Under the pieces are notes generated by a model. That model searched no databases and had not been told where the DNA came from. It worked only from the letters and a program-made list of their open reading frames with translations. The position numbers were made by a program, and so were the translations under genes. A stretch of DNA of 7,111 nucleotides. It comes from Methanothrix sp. (GTDB lineage: Archaea; Halobacteriota; Methanosarcinia; Methanotrichales; Methanotrichaceae). Where the stretch lies: assembly GCA_011391755.1 (NCBI GenBank), contig JAABPZ010000074.1:1-7111 (forward strand), given 5' to 3'. Positions 4,384 to 7,111 of the stretch are shown here, piece by piece. Every line of letters starts with the position of its first letter. The stretch's first letter is position 1.

Positions 4384-4407
4384 TGTTGGAAGCAGTTCTT
4401 AAGACGA

Positions 4408-4755
4408 TCAAGACCACCAGTAACCGCTATGGTAAGTGTATGGATACCAATAATTGCGATAAGTGTACGGATAGTTGTATCGATAATATGGCGGATACCA
4501 GACACCACTGGGATAGTAGTAATTGGAATATCGGTATGGGTTATAGGTTTTCCCTTGGTGGCTATAGTAGGAAAATGGATCGTACCCCCAGCCGCCCACA
4601 CTGCCAGGATAATCATATGGGGTGTATCCACTACCAAAAACCCAACTGGGTGGAAGCCAGACCTGTTCTCGATCATGATCCGGTTGTGCTAGGCAAATTG
4701 GTGCTACCAGCAACATAGCCGGCAATAGCATTAAGGCCACAAATTTCTTTTTCAT
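4408..4755 (-). CDS. Secreted tyrosine-rich protein
   Basis: The 115-aa product starts with a clear Sec signal peptide (MKKKFVALMLLPAMLLVAP, cleavage expected after CLA at residue 23). The mature part of about 92 residues has 24 Tyr and 7 Trp along with many Pro, Gly, Ser and Asn, and few charges. It has no repeat of fixed length but keeps a Y-x-Y/PY/YYY rhythm to the C terminus (YWWS). GGTGAGG at 4761-4767 (- strand sense) with a 5-nt spacer fixes ATG at 4755. Low-complexity Tyr/Gly/Pro proteins are often structural, adhesive or sheath-associated, but I recognise no family. It is the only - strand gene and is divergent from the membrane-protein gene to its right. Long + frames over it are shadows. 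Confidence 0.82.
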   Translation of the reverse strand: MKKKFVALMLLPAMLLVAPICLAQPDHDREQVWLPPSWVFGSGYTPYDYPGSVGGWGYDPFSYYSHQGKTYNPYRYSNYYYPSGVWYPPYYRYNYPYTYRNYWYPYTYHSGYWWS

Positions 4756-4760
4756 GCTAA

Positions 4761-4767
4761 CCTCACC
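4761..4767 (-). promoter_or_regulatory. Ribosome binding site of the tyrosine-rich gene
   Basis: Read on the - strand this is GGTGAGG, complementary to the archaeal 16S 3' end, five bases before the ATG. It is the main reason for believing the - strand frame over the competing + strand frames. Confidence 0.75.
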
Positions 4768-4904
4768 TATTGTAGAATAGTAGATCTGTAAGCTATTAAA
4801 GATATTTGCTTCTGCACCTCCTAATCACCCGAATTGTTTCCTTGCCACCTTCCACCGAGAACTGAATCCTACGGTTGCGAGGCCAAAGCAATCTCCTTTC
4901 TTAG

Positions 4905-5030
4905 GGATAATACAGGATAATGATCTTGATTGATGTTAGGGAACTTGCTATCCATCGCAGATTGCCTCTTGCAAACACCTTCATAAATTGCAGGATGGCA
5001 TCATATCGCCAGGATTATTATCCAGATAAT
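4905..5030. promoter_or_regulatory. Repeated GATAAT boxes upstream of the membrane-protein gene
   Basis: GGATAAT occurs at 4905-4911 and again at 4915-4921, exactly 10 bp apart. A third GATAAT (5025-5030) forms a perfect inverted repeat with ATTATC (5017-5022) around a 2-nt centre. The set lies in the divergent interval before ATG 5046. Direct repeats one helical turn apart plus a palindrome are what an operator could look like, but AT-rich promoter DNA can produce them by chance. If translation began at 4920 the boxes would be partly coding. Confidence 0.35.
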
Positions 5031-5045
5031 GGATGCAGATTAAGG

Positions 5046-5816
5046 ATGATGGAGAACACTCAGTGGAAATGGTGTTACAGATCGCTTTTCTCGACGGCGA
5101 TCTTTGCAATCATTTGCATCTACGCATTCTATTTTATTGACGGCATGTCGGTCGGTTATGCTATCGCTTTTTTGTCATTCTTCCTTGCAGTTACAGGTGT
5201 TGCTGTCGCGGCATTATTTTTCCACCGGGCAAGGGTCATGGACTCAATTCTGAATGGCACATGTCTGCTTGCCCACTGGATCTATTCGGCAGAAGAGGCA
5301 GAGCAGAGTGCACGAAGAGAATATGCAAATTATCAAGAAAGAAACCGGGCTATGTTTCTCGTTATTGGTGGAATGCTTGTTCTCGTCGCACTGGCTATGA
5401 TGATATTTGCCGGAGAGGAGGGCTTCATCACCGGGGCATTTCTTCTGGCATTCATGGTTTTCCTTTTCATAGTTTCCAGGGCTATGCCGGCAATCGCGCT
5501 GAAATATGCACAACATTCTCCCAGAGAGGCGTATATTGCCGAGAAAGGGATTGTTTATGAAGGGGCAGTCTATCCATTCCATTCCTTCTTGATGAGGATG
5601 GAGGCAGCTACCTTCCAGAAGAGAACCGGAAAAAAGCCCGCTTTGCTCATATTTTCTTTCACCCAGTTTGTCGGACTCAATATTCGCTCCCCATTTGACA
5701 TTGAGATCCCCGTACCTGAAGGTGAGGAAGAGTTGGCAAGCAAAATAGCCGAACGTGAGATGAACGCAGTGGCACGAGAGCTATGCGCTGGCCAGGGCAT
5801 CTTGGAGCCTCTGTAA
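5046..5816 (+). CDS. Four-helix membrane protein with soluble C-terminal domain
   Basis: From ATG 5046 the product is 256 aa. Helices run at about 13-31 and 36-59. A loop of roughly 43 residues (LAHWIYSAEEAEQSARREYA) follows, then helices at about 103-121 and 126-144. The remaining 110 residues are soluble and alternate beta-like strands (EAYIAEKGIVYEGAVYPF, PALLIFSF) with a C-terminal charged helix, perhaps a PH-like fold on the cytoplasmic side. The frame is open back to ATG 4920 (298 aa), but that extension looks unlike protein, crosses the GATAAT boxes and has no good SD. ATG 5049 is an equal alternative, since neither start has a well-spaced SD. I recognise a general membrane-protein type, not a named family; function unknown. 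Confidence 0.82.
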   Translation: MMENTQWKWCYRSLFSTAIFAIICIYAFYFIDGMSVGYAIAFLSFFLAVTGVAVAALFFHRARVMDSILNGTCLLAHWIYSAEEAEQSARREYANYQERNRAMFLVIGGMLVLVALAMMIFAGEEGFITGAFLLAFMVFLFIVSRAMPAIALKYAQHSPREAYIAEKGIVYEGAVYPFHSFLMRMEAATFQKRTGKKPALLIFSFTQFVGLNIRSPFDIEIPVPEGEEELASKIAEREMNAVARELCAGQGILEPL

Positions 5817-5835
5817 ACTGCCCATTCCCTGCAAA

Positions 5836-5879
5836 CCCTGGTCGAAGGAAGTGGCCCCACTTAGACCCCAAGACCAGGG
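5836..5879. promoter_or_regulatory. Nested inverted repeat directly before a start codon
   Basis: CCCTGGTC (5836-5843) pairs perfectly with GACCAGGG (5872-5879). Inside it AAGTGG-CC-CCACTT (5849-5862) is a second perfect stem. The outer right arm ends one base before ATG 5881. As RNA it would fold into a stem-loop covering the ribosome landing region; as DNA it could be an operator. There is no T-run, so a terminator is unlikely. Confidence 0.55.
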
Positions 5880-5880
5880 C

Positions 5881-6999
5881 ATGGACAAGGCCGAAAAATT
5901 GAATACAGATCGGATGTTAAGTGTAGCTGTGAAATCAAGACCCATCTTCTTCGTCGCTTTGCTGGTCATGCTTGGCCTTGCTTTTCCGTCTTTAGCCCAC
6001 GTGCCCCTCATGGCCGGAGGAAATGAGAATATCTCTTTTGCCATGCACATATCCGATCCTGGTAAGTCCTGGGCGGTCTATGGCTCTCTTGAGAAGGATG
6101 TGGTGCATTACTACAGCTTCGATCTGGAGGAGGGCGAGCGAATTTATCTCTCCCTTTTCAAGTCCTCCGATGCAAAAGAAAAGGATTTTCTTCCCGCCCT
6201 GGTGCTCCTGGGTCCGGGATTGAATACGAGTGTTCTGCCACCAAGGCAGTTAGCTCTGCCGCGGGTTGCTTTGGGCCTGAAAATTCTGGCTGCGAACGGC
6301 AAGAACGAAGATGGTGCCGTCTACGAGCCCTTCGGGCCCAGCAGTTTTCAGGAGATCGCAGAGATTAACATATCCGCTCCAAAATCGGCCCGCTACTACG
6401 CAGCGGTTTATAGTAATTATAGTAATAATAGTGCTATTAGTAGTGTTGCTAATAGTACAAACGATCTTAATAGCACACTCGGACATTACGGATTAGCGGT
6501 GGGCTATCGGGAAGAGTTCAGCTTCTTGGAGAGGATTACCACGCCTCTGCGGCTCATATCCGTTTACCTCTGGGAGGGGCAGAGCCTGGGGATGATCCTC
6601 ATTCCCTACCTGGTAGCCGAGATCTTAGCTCTCCTCTTCTTCTGGCACGGCAGACGTCGCACCTCATTTTGCCTGGCCGGATCTCTGGCCGGATTTCTCT
6701 TCCTGGCCAGCAGCGCCTCCGTCTTCACCCAGATGGTCTTCAATCTCACTCGCGCTCCCTTTGGGCCGGAGGTGTACATCACCGTAGCGTTCGTCGTTTT
6801 GCATGCACTCCTGGGTGTGGCAACCATTCGTCTGGCCAGAGGTGAGGCAGGGATACTGCAAAGAGTCCTTCTGGCAGTCCTTGGGACCATTGCCCTGCTG
6901 GCCGGCTCGGGGCTGATCATGGGTCCCATCCTGGCCGTGGCAGCAAGCTTACTGCCATCCCGGAGTGGCTCAATTTTTGGGAATTCAGGGCGATCATGA
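5881..6999 (+). CDS. Surface protein: signal peptide, glycosylated ectodomain and C-terminal membrane helices
   Basis: From ATG 5881 this is a 372-aa protein. Residues about 20-39 form a signal or anchor helix (PIFFVALLVMLGLAFPSLA). The ectodomain (about 40-225) contains SWAVYGSLEKDVVHYYSFDL then EEGERIYLSLF, which recalls beta-sandwich pre-peptidase-C-like domains. Seven N-x-S/T sequons lie outside the membrane (N50, N115, N163, N179, N182, N191, N197), four of them packed in a Ser/Asn-rich linker. Four hydrophobic helices follow at about 237-255, 262-281, 297-317 and 327-357. GTG 5851 is upstream in frame but lies inside the inverted repeat and has no usable SD; ATG 5914 (361 aa) is also possible. 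The gene starts 64 nt after the membrane-protein gene, so they may be co-transcribed. No enzyme motif is seen; function unknown. Confidence 0.85.
   Translation: MDKAEKLNTDRMLSVAVKSRPIFFVALLVMLGLAFPSLAHVPLMAGGNENISFAMHISDPGKSWAVYGSLEKDVVHYYSFDLEEGERIYLSLFKSSDAKEKDFLPALVLLGPGLNTSVLPPRQLALPRVALGLKILAANGKNEDGAVYEPFGPSSFQEIAEINISAPKSARYYAAVYSNYSNNSAISSVANSTNDLNSTLGHYGLAVGYREEFSFLERITTPLRLISVYLWEGQSLGMILIPYLVAEILALLFFWHGRRRTSFCLAGSLAGFLFLASSASVFTQMVFNLTRAPFGPEVYITVAFVVLHALLGVATIRLARGEAGILQRVLLAVLGTIALLAGSGLIMGPILAVAASLLPSRSGSIFGNSGRS
6409..6475 (+). repeat. Degenerate AT-rich simple repeat inside the surface-protein gene
   Basis: Imperfect units of TAGTAAT/AATAGT run through this stretch, using almost only AGT, AAT and GCT codons, while flanking codons are GC-rich. 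It encodes the linker YSNYSNNSAISSVANSTN, which holds most of the sequons. Slippage in such DNA would lengthen or shorten the linker in steps of whole codons when units of three or six are gained. Confidence 0.7.
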
Positions 7000-7058
7000 T
7001 CCAATCAGGCATAATTAATTATATATGCTAGATCGGGTCGTGATTTAACTATAGGTTG

Positions 7059-7067
7059 TTATAAATA
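7059..7067 (+). promoter_or_regulatory. TATA box for the gene entering at the right edge
   Basis: TTATAAATA is close to the archaeal TATA consensus and stands 35 nt before ATG 7102. Transcription about 25 nt downstream would begin near 7088, leaving room for GGTG at 7092-7095. A second AT-rich element (TTATATATG, from 7019) lies farther upstream. Confidence 0.55.
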
Positions 7068-7101
7068 GAACTACACTGCATATGATACATGGGTGTAGCA
7101 A

Positions 7102-7111
7102 ATGGGAAAAA
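7102..7111 (+). CDS. Start of a further gene, cut by the window edge
   Basis: ATG GGA AAA follows GGTG (7092-7095) with a 6-nt spacer and a TATA box at fitting distance. Only MGK is visible, so nothing can be said about the product. The start is called from the signals alone. Confidence 0.45.

Noticed and set aside
4137..4718. A 193-codon + strand frame.
   Set aside because: It runs from R5 into the antisense of the tyrosine-rich gene. The - strand gene has a signal peptide and a well-placed SD; this frame has neither.
4815..4829. CACCTCCTAATCACC, resembling the anti-SD 3' end of 16S rRNA.
   Set aside because: No other rRNA-like sequence surrounds it. Read on the other strand it is an SD-like GGAGGTG with no good start after it. 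Probably chance.
4920..5045. N-terminal extension of the membrane protein from ATG 4920.
   Set aside because: It has no good SD, has an unconvincing residue pattern and overlaps the GATAAT boxes. The first helix fits a start near 5046-5049. Not fully excluded.
5851..5880. GTG 5851 as the start of the surface-protein gene.
   Set aside because: It sits inside the inner stem of the inverted repeat with GGA directly against the codon. ATG 5881 gives a normal signal-peptide context.

Overview
The window reads as archaeal accessory DNA, most likely from a methanogenic euryarchaeon of the Methanothrix/Methanosarcinales kind. The reasons are GGTGA/GGAGGT ribosome binding sites at short spacing, TATA-like boxes (for example 7059-7067), short tightly overlapping genes, AF2212-type (DUF104) antitoxins next to PIN toxins, and secreted proteins rich in N-glycosylation sequons. 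The genus is an inference; nothing here fixes it.

Bases 1-4265 form an array of small toxin-antitoxin-like modules, all on the + strand. In order they are: a YgiT-type zinc-finger protein (4-258); a 53-aa putative antitoxin with a PIN protein split by a -1 frame change at the heptamer A AAA AAC (575-736 and 733-1205); a DUF104 antitoxin with an intact PIN toxin (1576-1758 and 1751-2128); a 50-aa protein, a GNAT acetyltransferase and a second DUF104 protein (2375-3301); and an internally deleted DUF4258 gene in front of a second, near-identical YgiT-type gene (3650-4091). Every gap between modules, and the gap after the last one, holds one copy of an extremely GC-rich repeat. There are five copies (R1 341-443, R2 1292-1452, R3 2150-2230, R4 3423-3557, R5 4146-4247), all in the same orientation. 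Each ends in a small hairpin, CGCG-GNRA-CGCG, whose loop is GGGA in four copies and GGAA in the fifth. R2 also has complementary arms near its two ends. The 'gene module + one structured repeat' layout resembles a cassette array, but no recombinase and no canonical integron attC core is visible.

The array carries marks of turnover: a 305-bp direct duplication containing the ygiT-like gene (1-305 and 3834-4138), a toxin gene with its middle deleted beside an intact antitoxin, a frame-changed toxin, an antitoxin without its usual PIN partner, and a strong ribosome binding site leading into an 11-codon stub.

Bases 4266-7111 are different. A tyrosine-rich secreted protein lies on the - strand (4408-4755). 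A four-helix membrane protein with a soluble C-terminal domain follows on + (5046-5816). Next is a large surface protein with signal peptide, ectodomain and C-terminal membrane helices (5881-6999), preceded by a nested inverted repeat that abuts its start codon. The window ends in a promoter and the first codons of another gene (7102 onward).
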